A stretch of 64,000 nucleotides of DNA from Paenibacillus monticola (GTDB lineage Bacteria > Bacillota > Bacilli > Paenibacillales > Paenibacillaceae). Made by a program: the position numbers and the translations under genes. The stretch covers positions 186,001-250,000 of the forward strand of contig NZ_WJXB01000011.1 in assembly GCF_009664975.1 (NCBI RefSeq), read 5' to 3'. This document shows positions 63,895 to 64,000 of the stretch, piece by piece (positions within the stretch are counted from its first letter, which is position 1; each line of letters starts with the position of its first letter). The notes under the pieces are model-generated. The model was not told where the DNA came from, ran no database searches, and saw only the letters and a list, made by a program, of their open reading frames with translations.

Positions 63895-64000
63895 TTAATT
63901 TACCAAATCAACAATTTTAGTCCTACCATCTATTTCATACACTACTTTAAAACCAGACGGTCGAAGCGAATCCCCCTCATAATTCACTTTCACTTCAACA
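63895..64000 (-). CDS. C-terminal end of a probable polymorphic toxin, cut by the window edge
   Basis: The last 34 codons before a TAA (63895-63897): includes VNYEGDSLRPSGFKVVYEID and ends KIVDLVN. The position directly upstream of a YezG-type immunity gene suggests the toxin tail. The fragment alone is too short to name a toxin class. Confidence 0.55.
   Translation of the reverse strand, partial: VEVKVNYEGDSLRPSGFKVVYEIDGRTKIVDLVN

Overview
The window looks like part of a Paenibacillus-type genome (Gram-positive, spore-former lineage). This is inferred from gene style only: many CUT1 carbohydrate ABC importers without a local ATPase, membrane-anchored AraC regulators and YesM/YesN two-component pairs, an SLH-anchored glycosidase, strong AGGAGG-type ribosome sites, and dense intergenic palindromic repeats. 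About 50 coding regions are visible, nearly all for capture and breakdown of complex glycans. No tRNA, rRNA, CRISPR array, transposase or phage gene was recognised.

Layout. (1) 1-11281, minus strand: start of an unknown secreted or membrane protein at the edge; then, in transcription order, binding lipoprotein - two permeases - GH88, and membrane AraC regulator - second, paralogous binding lipoprotein - clan GH-D (alpha-galactosidase-like) enzyme. (2) 11757-23971, minus: membrane AraC regulator, two permeases, binding protein, SGNH esterase-like protein, GH110-like beta-helix protein, DUF5054 (GH38-like) protein and HAD phosphatase. (3) 24153-29211: NAD-dependent epimerase and a 1371-residue secreted GH27 enzyme with jelly-roll, X2 and SLH modules. 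(4) 29638-32289: GntR - SDR - sugar-acid dehydratase operon. (5) 32397-41375: mixed genes (two MarR regulators, amidase, ArsR-type regulator, DUF6171, GH51 arabinofuranosidase, DUF421, Gfo/Idh/MocA oxidoreductase) plus TetR and SDR remnants. (6) 41559-52029: AraC regulator, a disrupted GH106-like gene, GH130, a maltose-type importer and a YesN/YesM pair. (7) 52230-60843: L-fucose catabolism (fucU, fucA, kinase, fucI), divergent DeoR regulator, GH95 alpha-L-fucosidase and an SGNH hydrolase. (8) 60947-63089: a decaying importer operon. (9) 63414-64000: YezG-type immunity gene and the tail of a probable toxin gene.

How it fits together (inference). Only the GH27 enzyme carries a signal peptide and SLH anchor. 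The other glycosidases look cytoplasmic, so surface trimming, oligosaccharide import by ABC systems and internal digestion is the likely scheme. The ATPase would be a shared MsmX-like protein elsewhere. Released L-fucose would pass through mutarotase, isomerase, kinase and aldolase.

Most notable observations: a conserved promoter/operator module shared by the 17796-21417 transporter operon and the GH27 gene; a fucosidase locus whose adjoining importer is visibly broken; a two-nonsense GH106 pseudogene; two families of intergenic repeats, one in inverted copies bracketing the HAD-DUF5054-GH110 block; and a module array in the GH27 protein that appears to have lost a segment by in-frame recombination.
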